64,000 bases of DNA, taken from contig NZ_CP047080.1 of NCBI RefSeq assembly GCF_030408595.1, positions 1,137,247-1,201,246 of the forward strand, read 5' to 3'. How positions within the stretch are numbered: the first letter of the stretch is position 1; each line of letters begins with the position of its first letter. Position numbers and translations under genes: made by a program. Origin of the DNA: Corynebacterium canis (lineage in GTDB: Bacteria > Actinomycetota > Actinomycetes > Mycobacteriales > Mycobacteriaceae). Of this stretch, positions 7,422 to 16,580 are shown in pieces. The notes below the pieces were generated by a model. It ran no database searches. It was not told where the DNA came from and saw nothing but the letters and a program-made list of their open reading frames with translations.

Positions 7422-8795
7422 TTAATCCTCTAGTTCAGCAGCGGCGGTGGGGTGTTGTTGTAGCCATTGCTGCTGTCGTTTGAGAAACCACGGCGGGGCC
7501 TCGTGGAGGTACGCGCCGATGATTTTCCAAAGGGGTACGGTGGCGCCGATCGGTTCGCCGAGCACGTTTAGTGGCAGTGGGATTCGCAGGACCATGACGC
7601 CGTCGACGGAATCGAATAGCGCGTATTCATCGTCGGTGTGAACGACGTAGTAGTGCTTATCGGTAAGCCGTTTGGGGATATTGATGTAGTACCCCGCGAG
7701 CGCGAAACGTGGTCTGGACGAGGGTTTGATGTACAGCATTGCTGGATCCTGGTCGAGGCCATCTGCAGCGCTGGGGGACTCGCTCGAACGGGCCTGCCGG
7801 TATTTTTCAATCTCTGCAGTCAATTGCTCCTGGGTGATGGGCTCGCCGCTACTAGGGCGGTGTTCGATGCTGTCCCAGGCCTGTTTCGGGGTCATACCCC
7901 CGAGTGCTTGATGCCTCCGCTTGTTGTTGTAGTACTCCCGGTATTCACTGAGCAATTCCTTCAATTTGGCCTCAGTACTGGGCTTGTGCGCATCAAGGAA
8001 CTTCACCAAGGTTTGATGGGAGCGTTCGTTTTTGCCTTGGGTTTGGGGATGATCCGCCCGGCCAGTAATGGCCTCACAACCCTTGACGGCAAGAAACCGA
8101 TGCAGCGCAGTGATCCGGCCCCGGCGAATCTGATTAAACGCGCCACCATTATCGCTCAGCAATTGGCGCGGTACCCCATAGACACGGATCGCGTTAACTA
8201 CACAGTTCAACGCATCTGCCCCATTTTCCGGCTTGGTGCCATACGTAGTACCCACATCAAATCGGGTTGCATCATCGATGAGCTGGTAAATCGTGATCAC
8301 AGTGCCCGCCGGAGTAGCGAGCCGATAGGAAAACGCATCCAGCTGCCACAACTCCATGGCACAGGATCGCTCGAAGCGCACTATCGATGAGCGAGGCCGC
8401 TTCCGGGGATTCTTCGCGACCACACCCGCAGCAGCCAGAATCCGAGCAATCGTCGACACCGAAGGAATCGGCTGCACCACATTCGGCTGATCAATCAACG
8501 CATACCAAATGGATCGCGGCCCATTATCCCAACCAAATTGGCCAAGCCGCTCCCGCATCGCAAGCACCATCGACACCGTAGCCTCATCATAGGTAGTCGC
8601 AGGCTTATGCGGCGCACTCGACCGCGGATGCAGCGCCCCAAATCCTTCCTGCTCAAAACGCTTTTTGATCGCATAATACGTTTTCCGGCTAATGCCATGA
8701 ACCGCACAAAACTCCGTAATACTCATGCCGTTCGCGGCACACGGATCAAATTCAACAATTAAACGCCGCACATTCGGCGAAAGAGGACGAACCAT
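7422..8795 (-). CDS. IS481-family transposase (copy 1)
   Basis: A 457-residue DDE transposase. An N-terminal helix-turn-helix (about residues 24-48, ITEFCAVHGISRKTYYAIKKRF) is followed by an rve-type integrase core with Asp153 (WQLDAF), Asp215 (LSDNGGAF) and Glu257 (QGKNERSHQ). A long C-terminal region after about residue 310 is of a kind seen in larger IS481 members. The frame is intact and matches the second copy residue for residue, so recent mobility is likely. It sits alone inside its element. Confidence 0.95.
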   Translation of the reverse strand: MVRPLSPNVRRLIVEFDPCAANGMSITEFCAVHGISRKTYYAIKKRFEQEGFGALHPRSSAPHKPATTYDEATVSMVLAMRERLGQFGWDNGPRSIWYALIDQPNVVQPIPSVSTIARILAAAGVVAKNPRKRPRSSIVRFERSCAMELWQLDAFSYRLATPAGTVITIYQLIDDATRFDVGTTYGTKPENGADALNCVVNAIRVYGVPRQLLSDNGGAFNQIRRGRITALHRFLAVKGCEAITGRADHPQTQGKNERSHQTLVKFLDAHKPSTEAKLKELLSEYREYYNNKRRHQALGGMTPKQAWDSIEHRPSSGEPITQEQLTAEIEKYRQARSSESPSAADGLDQDPAMLYIKPSSRPRFALAGYYINIPKRLTDKHYYVVHTDDEYALFDSVDGVMVLRIPLPLNVLGEPIGATVPLWKIIGAYLHEAPPWFLKRQQQWLQQHPTAAAELED

Positions 8796-8831
8796 GCACC
8801 TAATTGAAAACGAACACCACCAAAATCGTTT

Positions 8832-8933
8832 CCACGGTCATGAGACTCGTTGCATCCAAGGCCATGAGACAGACTGTTACCAAGGACATGAGACAGGTTG
8901 TCACCAAGGTGATGAAACAGGTTGTTACCAAGG
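8832..8933. repeat. right subterminal 24-bp repeats of IS copy 1
   Basis: CCAAGG (first copy CCACGG) recurs at 8832, 8856, 8880, 8904 and 8928, an exact 24-bp period, in inverse orientation to the left-end array. Because 24 bases are eight codons, a frame through it encodes an octapeptide repeat (VTKxMRQV); I read that as a by-product of DNA-level repeats. The array recurs at 30229-30330. Confidence 0.75.
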
Positions 8934-8966
8934 TCCTGAGAGATGACAGCCCAAAAACGCTGCAAA

Positions 8967-9015
8967 TCGTCTTTTTATTCTTCGTTGAGCACCCCAAAGA
9001 AGAAATTCAGGACGA
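8967..9015. repeat. 49-nt hairpin repeat H2 (right member of pair 1)
   Basis: Same TCGTC/TTCTTC/GAAGAA/GACGA architecture in 49 nt. Its loop reads GTTGAGCACCCCAAA. Removing the IS and one target duplication puts it 23 nt after H1. Confidence 0.75.
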
Positions 9016-9339
9016 TCGCAGGTCAACGGTTGCACACAACCTATCAGGGCAAGCAAGGGCCGGCGAAGCTTCCCAGACGATCAGGGTCGAATTATCCCGA
9101 ACCATCGGCCCCACCACATCTGCCTCAGGCAGATCTGACAGGGCAGGTTCGGCGTCCTGCGGAAACACCGCCGCGCGGCGGTCGGCGTGTCGAATCTGCC
9201 TGAGCGCGGAAAATCATTGGCCGATTTCGGCCCCAAGCCACTTCACCACCGATAGGTTGCGCGCAACCACCCCAGCGGCGTCAGGTTATGCGCCGCCGCC
9301 TAGGTTGCCGATGGGTTGCGCGCAACCCTTGACCTGGGC
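9016..9339. repeat. R repeat block, copy b
   Basis: Second forward copy of the R block; its GAACCATCGG motif is at 9099 versus 7001 in copy a. It holds the perfect palindromes GGTTGCGCGCAACC and GGGTTGCGCGCAACCC and the 15-nt TCTGCCTCAGGCAGA. Non-coding as far as I can see. Confidence 0.7.
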
Positions 9340-9471
9340 TCGTCTTTCTATTCTTCATTGAGCACTTCAACGAAGAAATTCCGGACGAATCTCGCCCAAA
9401 AACAGCCCAAAAACGCTGCAAATCGTCTTTTTATTCTTCGTTGAGCACCCCAATGAAGAAATTCAGGACGA
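9340..9471. repeat. 49-nt hairpin pair 2 (H3, H4), uninterrupted
   Basis: H3 is 9340-9388 and H4 is 9423-9471, each 49 nt. The 34-nt spacer carries the CCCAAAAAC motif twice, where the IS-bearing pairs have a 23-nt spacer with one copy. This is an intact pair in the same orientation as pair 1. Confidence 0.75.
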
Positions 9472-9712
9472 TCGCAGGTCAACGGCTGCACACAACCTAT
9501 CGGCAGGCAGGACCCAGCGGAGCCTCCCAGACGATGAGGGTCGAATTTTCGCGAACCATCGGCCCCGCCACATCTGCCTCAGGCAGATCTGACACGGCGA
9601 GTTCGGCGTCCTGCGGAAACACCACCAACCGGCGGCTGGCATGTCGAATCTGCCTGAGCAAGGGTTCGCCAGCCGGCGGCCGCAGGATGTTTAATGCCGC
9701 CGGCGAATAGCC
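9472..9712. repeat. R repeat block, copy c (partial) with VOC 3'-end remnant
   Basis: Third forward R copy, cut short after about 9663. It is followed near 9682-9712 by 31 bases that match the 3' end of the VOC gene (6935-6965) at 27 positions, including its stop codon. The remainder to 9755 shows no gene. Confidence 0.6.
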
Positions 9713-9755
9713 CCCGCGCGCACGCCGCCTCGCCTGGCAGCCGCTTGCGGGAAGG

Positions 9756-11021
9756 TTATTCGTAGCGCAGCGCCTCGATCGGGTCGAGCTTGGCGGCCTT
9801 GTTGGCGGGGTGGTAGCCGAAGAACAGGCCGATGGCGAGCGAGAAGATCAGCGAGACTAGGATCCCGTTGATCGGCGGGTAGACCAGGCTCTTCATCATG
9901 ATGGAGCCGAGCACGCCGAATACTGTGCCGAGGATCACGCCGATAATGCCGCCGATTAGGCCAACGATCATGGATTCCACGACGAATTGCATGCGGATAT
10001 CGCGCCGCGTGGCCCCGAGCGCCTTGCGGATGCCGATCTCGCGCGTGCGTTCGGTGACGGTGACCAGCATGATGTTCATCACGCCGATGCCGCCGACAAA
10101 CAATGAGATTCCGCCGATGGCGGACACCACAAGGCTGATGGTATCCAACAGGCTATTAAGCTCGCCGAGTTGTTTACTAAAGTCCGTGACTTTCGCGGTG
10201 TAGTCGGGGTTATCGGCGTATTCGCCGTCGAAATATTTTTGCAGGTTATCCTTGAATTGGTCGCTGTTTATGGATTCGTCTGGGCGGACGCTGATGCCAT
10301 CCCAGGCGTCGCTGGCTTCATCGTCGATGCGTTGTTCGCTTGGCCATGGGACGTAGAAATACGAGGTGGTATCCGCCCCGATAAGCATGCCTTGAGCTGC
10401 GCTTTCGTAAACCCCGACCACGGTAAAGGAGGCGGTATTGCCATTGCCTGCGGAGAAATCCACCTCCGCGCCGAGCGCTTCATTGGTGTTTCCATCGAAA
10501 AGCGCATCGAGCGTTTCCGGGGAGATAATGGCAATTTGCCGGTCGCCGGAAATATCTTCTTCGGTAAAGGCCCGCCCAGCCTTCAGTTTCACGCCTTTCA
10601 TATCAAGGAAGTCTTCATTAATGGCGGAAAGCGACGTGGTGGATTTTTCGCCGCCCAAGGTGGCATTGCCACGATGGGAGGAATAGTCACCGATGGAAAC
10701 CCCAACAATTTGGTCGCCGAAACGCCCGCGCAGGTCTTCGATCATATCGGCGGTGATTTTACTGTCCTCGTCGATGGTTTCTACGGGCCCATAGGGGTTT
10801 TCTTCGGCGTCGGTGGCGCGCGATTGGATTTGCACCGTGAAGTCGTTGGCACCCACATTGGCCAGGTCCGCCGCGGTTTGCGCCTGCAAGGCGCGCCCCA
10901 AGGTCAAAATCGTGATCACGGCGGCGATGCCGATAATCACGCCCAGTAGCGTGAGCAGCGAGCGCATTTTATTGGAGCGCAGCCCGGTGAGCGCCAGGTT
11001 GATGCATTCGGCAAGGCTCAT
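9756..11021 (-). CDS. MacB-type ABC transporter permease
   Basis: A 421-residue membrane protein of the MacB/FtsX permease type. The N-terminal transmembrane segment (about residues 22-40, LLTLLGVIIGIAAVITILTL) is followed by a large extracytoplasmic domain of about 220 residues. Three C-terminal membrane segments follow, with the typical TERTREIGIRKALGATRRDI loop after the second. Its ATG overlaps the ATPase stop by 4 bases, so translation is probably coupled. With the ATPase and adaptor it would form a tripartite-like exporter; with no outer-membrane TolC partner here, the substrate (peptide, lipid or drug) is unknown. Confidence 0.9.
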   Translation of the reverse strand: MSLAECINLALTGLRSNKMRSLLTLLGVIIGIAAVITILTLGRALQAQTAADLANVGANDFTVQIQSRATDAEENPYGPVETIDEDSKITADMIEDLRGRFGDQIVGVSIGDYSSHRGNATLGGEKSTTSLSAINEDFLDMKGVKLKAGRAFTEEDISGDRQIAIISPETLDALFDGNTNEALGAEVDFSAGNGNTASFTVVGVYESAAQGMLIGADTTSYFYVPWPSEQRIDDEASDAWDGISVRPDESINSDQFKDNLQKYFDGEYADNPDYTAKVTDFSKQLGELNSLLDTISLVVSAIGGISLFVGGIGVMNIMLVTVTERTREIGIRKALGATRRDIRMQFVVESMIVGLIGGIIGVILGTVFGVLGSIMMKSLVYPPINGILVSLIFSLAIGLFFGYHPANKAAKLDPIEALRYE

Positions 11022-11737
11022 TGCTTCACCTCCGCCTCGGCGAGCCGCCCGTCCGTCATGATGACCGTGCGCGAGGTTTCGGCGGCGAGCTCCGGGTTGT
11101 GGGTAATAAAGACGATGGTCTTTTTCTGCTCTTGGTTGAGCTTATGGAACATGTCCATGACCAGCCGCCCGGTGTTCGAGTCCAGCGCGCCGGTGGGTTC
11201 GTCCGCCAGCAGCAAATCGGGGTCGTTTGCCAGCGCGCGGGCGATGGCGACGCGCTGCTTCTGACCGCCCGAAAGCTCGTTCGGTAGGTGGTTCATGCGG
11301 TCGCCCATATCCACCATCTCCAGCAATTCGGCCGCACGTTCGGATCGTTCGCGGGCGCTCAGGCCGGCGTACAGCATGGGGACCTCCACATTGCGCAGCG
11401 CGCTGATCCGCCCGATAAGGTTGAAGTTCTGGAAGATAAAGCCGATGTTTTGGCTGCGGTAGTGTGCGAGCTGGTCGTCGTCTGTGTCGAGCATGTCCAC
11501 GCCGTCGAAAAGGTAGCTGCCTTCCGTGGGGCGGTCGAGCAGCCCAATTATGTTCATGAGCGTGGATTTTCCGGATCCGGACGCGCCGACCACCGCGACG
11601 AATTCGCCGGGGTATACCTGGAAATCGCAACCCGGGATGACGGTAAGTTCGGCCTCCGTACCAACATTGAAGCGCTTGACGACGCCGCGAATGTCAATCA
11701 ACGGCATGCCCAATTCACGTTCCACGGGGTTACTCAT
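11018..11737 (-). CDS. MacB/LolD-type ABC transporter ATPase
   Basis: A 239-residue cytoplasmic ATPase. Walker A is GASGSGKST, the Q-loop lies in FIFQNFNL, the signature is LSGGQKQRVAIARAL, Walker B is LLLADEPTGALDS, and the switch His is in FITHNPELA. The sequence places it in the MacB/LolD/FtsE group that drives mechanotransmission by FtsX-like permeases. It overlaps the adaptor upstream (11734-11737) and the permease downstream by 4 bases each, so the three are a strict operon. Confidence 0.93.
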   Translation of the reverse strand: MSNPVERELGMPLIDIRGVVKRFNVGTEAELTVIPGCDFQVYPGEFVAVVGASGSGKSTLMNIIGLLDRPTEGSYLFDGVDMLDTDDDQLAHYRSQNIGFIFQNFNLIGRISALRNVEVPMLYAGLSARERSERAAELLEMVDMGDRMNHLPNELSGGQKQRVAIARALANDPDLLLADEPTGALDSNTGRLVMDMFHKLNQEQKKTIVFITHNPELAAETSRTVIMTDGRLAEAEVKQ

Positions 11738-13548
11738 CCTTGCTTGGTGGTGGTTTTGGCGGTTTCCTCGAGGGTGACTTGTTGGCCCACCAGTTTGCGG
11801 TAATTATCGGGCTGGGTAAGCACCACGTCCTTGACCTTCAGGCTGCCATTATCGATCACAGCTTCGACATCGTTGGAGGTCTTGATCTTGACGCTGCGTT
11901 CCTCGACCACGCGCTGTCCATTGCGCTCCGCGGCGACCAGCACCGCCTTTTCGTTCTTGTCGTTGGAGAAGATGGCGTCGCGGGGGACGGTGATCACATT
12001 GGGCAGCTCGTCGGTAATGATCTGCACCTTGGCGGAGCCGCCGATCAGCAGGCCCTCGCGGTCGCCGGTGACCTCGATCTGCACGGGGAAGCTCACCTTT
12101 TTGCTGGAAGTCGCCCCTTCCGCGCCTTCCTTATCCGCCGCGGAGGCGCCGACGGGGGAGACGCTGGCCACCTGGCCTTGGAATTGCTTCGTGCCGGTGG
12201 CCACGGTGGTGAATTTCACCGGGGTGCCCACGCTGATCTTGGGGATGTCCACCTCTTTGACGTCGGCGTCGATAAGCAATTTCGAATCGTCGCCCACGGC
12301 GAGCAGGGTGCCGTTCGCGGGCTGGCCTTCCTGGGCGACCACCTTGGTGATCACGCCATTAAAGGGGGCGCGGATCTCGCCGGATGCGATATCGTAGCGC
12401 AATTGGTTTTCGCTCAATTCGGTGACCCTGTGGCCGGCCTCGGCGGCGCGCACCGCCTGCTGCACCGCCTGCTCGTAGCTGACCAGCTGGTTGCTCGACG
12501 CCAGGCGCGCCGCCTCCAAAGCGGTCTCCGCCTCCTTCTTGCCGGCAAACGCCGTGGACACGCCGCGCTGGGCCGTGGCCAATTCCTGGTCGACCTTGGC
12601 CAGATTATCGATATAGGTTTTCTCCGCATTGGTGAGGTTCTGATTCGCGGCGTTGAGCTGGTTCAAAGCGTCCGCGCTATTGAGCGCGCCATTGATCAAG
12701 CCGGAACCGACTTGGGTATCCGGGGTGCTGCCGCCATTGCCGGTATCACCCGTGCCCCCGTTGCCAGCTCCGCCATTGCCGGTGTCGCCGGTTTGGGTGG
12801 CCGCGCCATTCCCAGTGCCCGCGCCGCCAGTGCCGCCGGTGGTGGTGCTGGGGCTGCCGCCGAGCACCTGTGCGATCCCGACCCCGGAACGCACCGTATT
12901 GATGGCGGCGGTAAGCACCTGGGAGCGGGCGTTTTCCACGGCGTTCGCCTGGTCGCGGATCAAGGGGTCCCGCCCGGCGTCCTTATCGGCCTGCTTATTA
13001 TCAAAGGCCGCCACCGCATCGACGTATTGGTCGTTGGCGGTACGGGCGGCCGCGGCGGCATTGTTTACCTCCGGGTTGAGGCCTCGGTCCAGGGCGTCCT
13101 TGTACTGGTTGTATTGCGTTTGCGCCTGCTCCACCTGGGTGAGATTGCCGGCCTCGGTGCTGGCCTGCTCCGCGCGCTGACGCTCCAAGTCGCGCTCCAC
13201 GGAGGTGACATCGATTTGGGCGATGAGCTGTTCGGCATTGACGCGGTCACCAAGCTTGACATTCATGGCCTTGACCGGGCCCGTGAGGTGCGTGACCAAG
13301 GTGGCGGTTTTCCCCGCAGAGACGGCCCCTGTTACCGCCACCTTGTTCGAGTACTTTTCGGAGGATAACACTTTGTAATCGTTGGCGGGAACGATCGCGG
13401 TGCCGCTGAATTGGCGCATCAAAAGAAAGGCCAGCGCCACCACCAGCAATAGCGCGAGGGCGATGAAAATAAGGCTACTTCGGCGACTGAAGACCTTCTT
13501 CAACCGGTGTCGAGGTTGAGGTGAGGCACCTGCAACATCCGAACTCAT
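11734..13548 (-). CDS. MacA/HlyD-like efflux adaptor with Gly-rich insertion
   Basis: A 604-residue adaptor: cytoplasmic N-terminus, one membrane anchor (about residues 25-44), a half-lipoyl/barrel region (68-115), a long coiled-coil hairpin (115-390), then beta-barrel and membrane-proximal domains to the end. In the hairpin tip, residues ~230-283 are low-complexity Gly/Asn/Thr (GNGGAGNGGTGDTGNGG), unlike a classical MacA. Gram-positive adaptors of this type work with a MacB-like pair and may span the thick cell wall. ATG 13548 has the RBS GAGGAGGG. Signalling peptide or drug export are both possible. Confidence 0.88.
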   Translation of the reverse strand: MSSDVAGASPQPRHRLKKVFSRRSSLIFIALALLLVVALAFLLMRQFSGTAIVPANDYKVLSSEKYSNKVAVTGAVSAGKTATLVTHLTGPVKAMNVKLGDRVNAEQLIAQIDVTSVERDLERQRAEQASTEAGNLTQVEQAQTQYNQYKDALDRGLNPEVNNAAAAARTANDQYVDAVAAFDNKQADKDAGRDPLIRDQANAVENARSQVLTAAINTVRSGVGIAQVLGGSPSTTTGGTGGAGTGNGAATQTGDTGNGGAGNGGTGDTGNGGSTPDTQVGSGLINGALNSADALNQLNAANQNLTNAEKTYIDNLAKVDQELATAQRGVSTAFAGKKEAETALEAARLASSNQLVSYEQAVQQAVRAAEAGHRVTELSENQLRYDIASGEIRAPFNGVITKVVAQEGQPANGTLLAVGDDSKLLIDADVKEVDIPKISVGTPVKFTTVATGTKQFQGQVASVSPVGASAADKEGAEGATSSKKVSFPVQIEVTGDREGLLIGGSAKVQIITDELPNVITVPRDAIFSNDKNEKAVLVAAERNGQRVVEERSVKIKTSNDVEAVIDNGSLKVKDVVLTQPDNYRKLVGQQVTLEETAKTTTKQG

Positions 13549-13738
13549 AAATAGCCCTCCTCATAGAAACTGGCGAAACATTGAAACTCGATCAAACCTT
13601 AGCAAGCCCATATGTTTTATTCAGCCTCGCCGCCGAGCAACAAAGCCGCCTAAATTGGTTACTACGGCAGCCGCACGAGGTGCTGCAACACGAGAGCTCA
13701 ACTAAAAACCCAGTTTATTTTCCCTCCCCGCTCAGGTA

Positions 13739-13768
13739 ATCAGGGTTTTCCCTGAATTCAACCCTGAT
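13739..13768. promoter_or_regulatory. inverted repeat upstream of the exporter operon
   Basis: ATCAGGGTT (13739-13747) and AACCCTGAT (13760-13768) form perfect 9-bp arms 12 bases apart, about 190 bases upstream of the adaptor start. It may be an operator. The rest of 13549-13855 holds only this repeat and the glgA hairpin. Confidence 0.4.
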
Positions 13769-13794
13769 CTTGTGCTGAGCACGAAACTAGACAA

Positions 13795-13822
13795 CCCCGA
13801 TGCAAATCCGATTGCATCGGGG
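13795..13822 (-). terminator. terminator-like hairpin after glgA
   Basis: CCCCGATGCAA at 13795-13805 and TTGCATCGGGG at 13812-13822 form a perfect 11-bp stem with a 6-nt loop, 33 bases past the glgA stop. On the minus strand it is followed by a modest T-rich run (TTGTCTAGTTTC). Confidence 0.7.
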
Positions 13823-13855
13823 CCGAATAAAACACCTGAATAAAATCCCCGCGAA

Positions 13856-15028
13856 TTACATCAGCGAGCGATAAATATCAACGGTCTGTTGGGCAATGGT
13901 TGCCCACGAAAAATCATCAATTGCGCGCTTCCGGCCGGCATCGCCGAATGCCTGAGCGCGCGCCTTATCCGCGGTGAGGGCGTTCACGGCGTCGGCAATT
14001 CCGCGTTCGAAGCCCTCCGCGTCGGCCTCATCGTAGTGCACGAGCGTGCCGGTGACGCCATCAACCACGACCTCCGGAATGCCGCCCACGTCCGAAGCCA
14101 CCACCGCAGTGCCGCACGCCATGGCCTCCAGGTTCACAATGCCCAGCGGCTCATAAATCGACGGGCATGCGAACACATCGGCGGCGCTCAGGATCTCCTG
14201 CACCTTCTCCTTGGGCAGCATCTCCTGCACCCAGAACACGCCGGAATGGCTGGCCTGCAGGTCCTCCACAAGCGCCTTCGTTTCCGCGGCGATCTCCGGG
14301 GTGTCCGGCGCGCCCGCGCACAGCACCAATTGCACATCGTCATCGAACAACTTTGCGGCCTTCACGAGGTGTCCCACGCCCTTCTGCCGCGTGATGCGCC
14401 CCACAAACGCGACGATCGGGCGGGAGGGGTCAACGCCGAGCTCGAGGAGCACGGAGTCCGGCGCGGCGTCGAAAATCGGGCGCGGCTGCCACAGCTGCGT
14501 ATCAATGCCATTCAACACCACATGCACGCGCTCCGGGGCAACCCTCGGGTACGCCTCCAACACAGCGTCCTTCATGCGTGCCGACACCGCGATCACAGCG
14601 TCCGCGTACTCCATAGCGTTGCGCTCGGACCAGCTGGAAACCTCGTAGCCGCCACCCAATTGCTCCCGCTTCCACGGGCGGTGCGGCTCCAACGAATGGG
14701 CAGTAACAACGTGGGGAATCTCATACAACTTGCCCGCAAGATGGCCGCCCAAACCCGCATACCACGTGTGCGAATGCACCACATCGACATTGTTCGCGGC
14801 GGTGGCCATGCGCAGCCCAGTAGACAACGTCTGGATCGCGCCGTTCGCTTTCTGCAGTTCGGGGTCCACGCCGTGCACATACACATTCGGTTCGTCGCGG
14901 GGTCCGCCCATGCAGTGGACGTCAACCTCGACCAGTTGGCGCATATAACGCGTCAACTCAGTCACATGGACGCCCGCCCCGCCGTAGATCTCCGGCGGGT
15001 ACTCTTTGGTCATCATTCCTACTCGCAT
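13856..15028 (-). CDS. glgA: glycogen synthase / GT4 glucosyltransferase
   Basis: A 390-residue GT-B fold glycosyltransferase of the actinobacterial GlgA type (GT4). The N-terminus MRVGMMTKEYPPEIYGGAGVHV carries the sugar-nucleotide loop. The C-terminal donor site has the EX7E motif in EPLGIVNLE. It transfers glucose from ADP-glucose onto alpha-glucan, or makes maltose-1-phosphate as the mycobacterial homologue GlgM does; sequence alone does not separate these. It is divergent from glgC, which supplies ADP-glucose. The length is normal, and a strong hairpin follows the stop. Confidence 0.92.
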   Translation of the reverse strand: MRVGMMTKEYPPEIYGGAGVHVTELTRYMRQLVEVDVHCMGGPRDEPNVYVHGVDPELQKANGAIQTLSTGLRMATAANNVDVVHSHTWYAGLGGHLAGKLYEIPHVVTAHSLEPHRPWKREQLGGGYEVSSWSERNAMEYADAVIAVSARMKDAVLEAYPRVAPERVHVVLNGIDTQLWQPRPIFDAAPDSVLLELGVDPSRPIVAFVGRITRQKGVGHLVKAAKLFDDDVQLVLCAGAPDTPEIAAETKALVEDLQASHSGVFWVQEMLPKEKVQEILSAADVFACPSIYEPLGIVNLEAMACGTAVVASDVGGIPEVVVDGVTGTLVHYDEADAEGFERGIADAVNALTADKARAQAFGDAGRKRAIDDFSWATIAQQTVDIYRSLM

Positions 15029-15284
15029 AACCCCGAGAGTAGACCCGAACAGCTGGGTTTTGCAGGAAAACTATTTTCGAGACGGTGGCGGGTGTTGGTG
15101 GTGGGTGTGCGGGTCGGTGGGGTTCTGATCGGTTGTGGACGGGCACTGGTACGACATGTGCAAGACCAGCCGAAACGCGGGATATGTCACAAGGGCTAAA
15201 TGCGACCTGCGGTTTTCATCGTTTTCGGGGTTGTTTCACTCACTTTCGCGGCAAGAATATGGCAAAGGTTATAGTTTGGAGGAT

Positions 15285-16502
15285 GTGAGGAGCCAACCAC
15301 ATGTATTAGCAATTGTCCTAGCCGGTGGTGAGGGTAAGCGCCTGTTCCCGCTTACTGCGGACCGCGCAAAGCCCGCCGTACCTTTTGGCGGCACCTACCG
15401 GCTCATCGATTTCGTGCTGTCTAACCTGGTGAACGCCGGGTACATGCAAATATGCGTGCTGACGCAGTACAAGTCGCATTCCCTAGACCGCCACATCTCC
15501 CAATCGTGGCAACTATCCGGCCTGGCGGGTCAATACATCACGCCGGTACCAGCACAGCAACGCCTGGGTAAGCGCTGGTTCACGGGTTCCGCGGACGCAA
15601 TTTTGCAGTCGATGAACCTGATTTATGACGAAGACCCCGAGTACGTCATCGTCTTCGGCGCGGACCACGTGTACCGGATGGACCCCAGCCAGATGGTTGA
15701 AGAGCACATCGCATCCGGGAAGTCCGTATCCGTTGCCGGTATCCGCGTGCCCCGCGAGGAAGCGAAGGCCTTCGGCTGTATCCAAGCCGACGAGCACGGC
15801 AATATTACCGAGTTCCTGGAAAAGCCGGCCGACCCGCCGGGGACGCCGGACGATCCGGACGTCACCTATGCTTCGATGGGTAACTATGTGTTTACCACCA
15901 AGGCGTTGATCGAAGCGCTGAAACAGGACGCCGAGCGGGAAGACAGCGACCATGACATGGGCGGGGACATCATCCCGTACTTCGTATCCAAGAACGAAGC
16001 CCACGTCTACGATTTCTCCAAGAACAAGGTGCCCGGTGCGACCGAGCGCGATAGGGGCTATTGGCGCGACGTAGGTACCATCGATGCCTTCTACGAGGCA
16101 CACATGGACCTTATCTCCGTGCACCCCGTGTTCAACCTGTACAACCGGCGGTGGCCGATCCACAACACCGACGATGGCAACCTGCCGCCCGCAAAGTTCG
16201 TGCAAGGCGGCATCGCGCAATCCTCGATGGTGGCATCCGGTTCGATCATCTCCGCAGGTACCGTCCGCAACTCCGTGCTTTCCAATAACGTCATCGTTGA
16301 GGAAGGCGCCACGGTTGAAGGATCCGTGCTGATGCCGGGCGTTCGGGTAGGCAAGCGCGCCGTTGTGCGCCACGCCATTCTGGATAAGAACGTGGTGGTC
16401 AGCGAAGGCGAATTCATTGGCGTTGATAGGGAACGCGATGCATCGCGCTTCCAGATCAGCCCCGGTGGTGTCGTCTGCGTTGGCAAAAACGAAGTCGTGT
16501 AA
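15285..16502 (+). CDS. glgC: glucose-1-phosphate adenylyltransferase
   Basis: Makes ADP-glucose from glucose-1-phosphate and ATP, the committed step of glycogen synthesis in the cytosol. The motifs are [14 protein letters not shown] (nucleotide binding), [21 protein letters not shown], and a left-handed beta-helix C-terminus. The 405-residue product matches actinobacterial GlgC closely when begun at GTG 15285 ([15 protein letters not shown]). GGAGG lies only 2 bases before that GTG, so TTG 15276 is an alternative. The upstream open frame to 15135 is probably not translated. It is divergent from glgA across about 256 bases. Confidence 0.94.
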   Translation: MRSQPHVLAIVLAGGEGKRLFPLTADRAKPAVPFGGTYRLIDFVLSNLVNAGYMQICVLTQYKSHSLDRHISQSWQLSGLAGQYITPVPAQQRLGKRWFTGSADAILQSMNLIYDEDPEYVIVFGADHVYRMDPSQMVEEHIASGKSVSVAGIRVPREEAKAFGCIQADEHGNITEFLEKPADPPGTPDDPDVTYASMGNYVFTTKALIEALKQDAEREDSDHDMGGDIIPYFVSKNEAHVYDFSKNKVPGATERDRGYWRDVGTIDAFYEAHMDLISVHPVFNLYNRRWPIHNTDDGNLPPAKFVQGGIAQSSMVASGSIISAGTVRNSVLSNNVIVEEGATVEGSVLMPGVRVGKRAVVRHAILDKNVVVSEGEFIGVDRERDASRFQISPGGVVCVGKNEVV

Positions 16503-16514
16503 CCATCCGTTGTA

Positions 16515-16557
16515 GGTGACGGGTCCCGTCCTGGGCGGCGGGCTCCGTCACCTTTTT
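16515..16557 (+). terminator. intrinsic terminator after glgC
   Basis: AGGTGACGG (16515-16523) pairs with CCGTCACCT (16546-16554) and runs into TTTTT, 12 bases after the glgC stop. Confidence 0.85.
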
Positions 16558-16580
16558 CATGCCCCGGGCGTGCGCGGGGA

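Larger units (their letters stand above)
7311..8948 (-). mobile_element. IS481-family insertion sequence, copy 1
   Basis: A 1638-bp element with imperfect ~26-bp terminal inverted repeats: left end TGTAGAATCTCGCGACCTTG, right end, read inward, TGTCATCTCTCAGGACCTTG, both starting TGT. It is flanked by the 14-bp direct repeat GCCCAAAAACGCTG at 7297-7310 and 8949-8962, read as the target duplication. It encodes one transposase. An identical element lies at 28708-30345. Both ends carry 24-bp-period subterminal repeats. Confidence 0.93.

Noticed and set aside
8804..9361. Open frame with octapeptide repeats (VTKxMRQV) starting inside the IS481 right end
   Set aside because: The 24-bp DNA repeat explains the peptide repeat, the frame runs out into the R block, and the second IS copy has a different continuation after the IS end.
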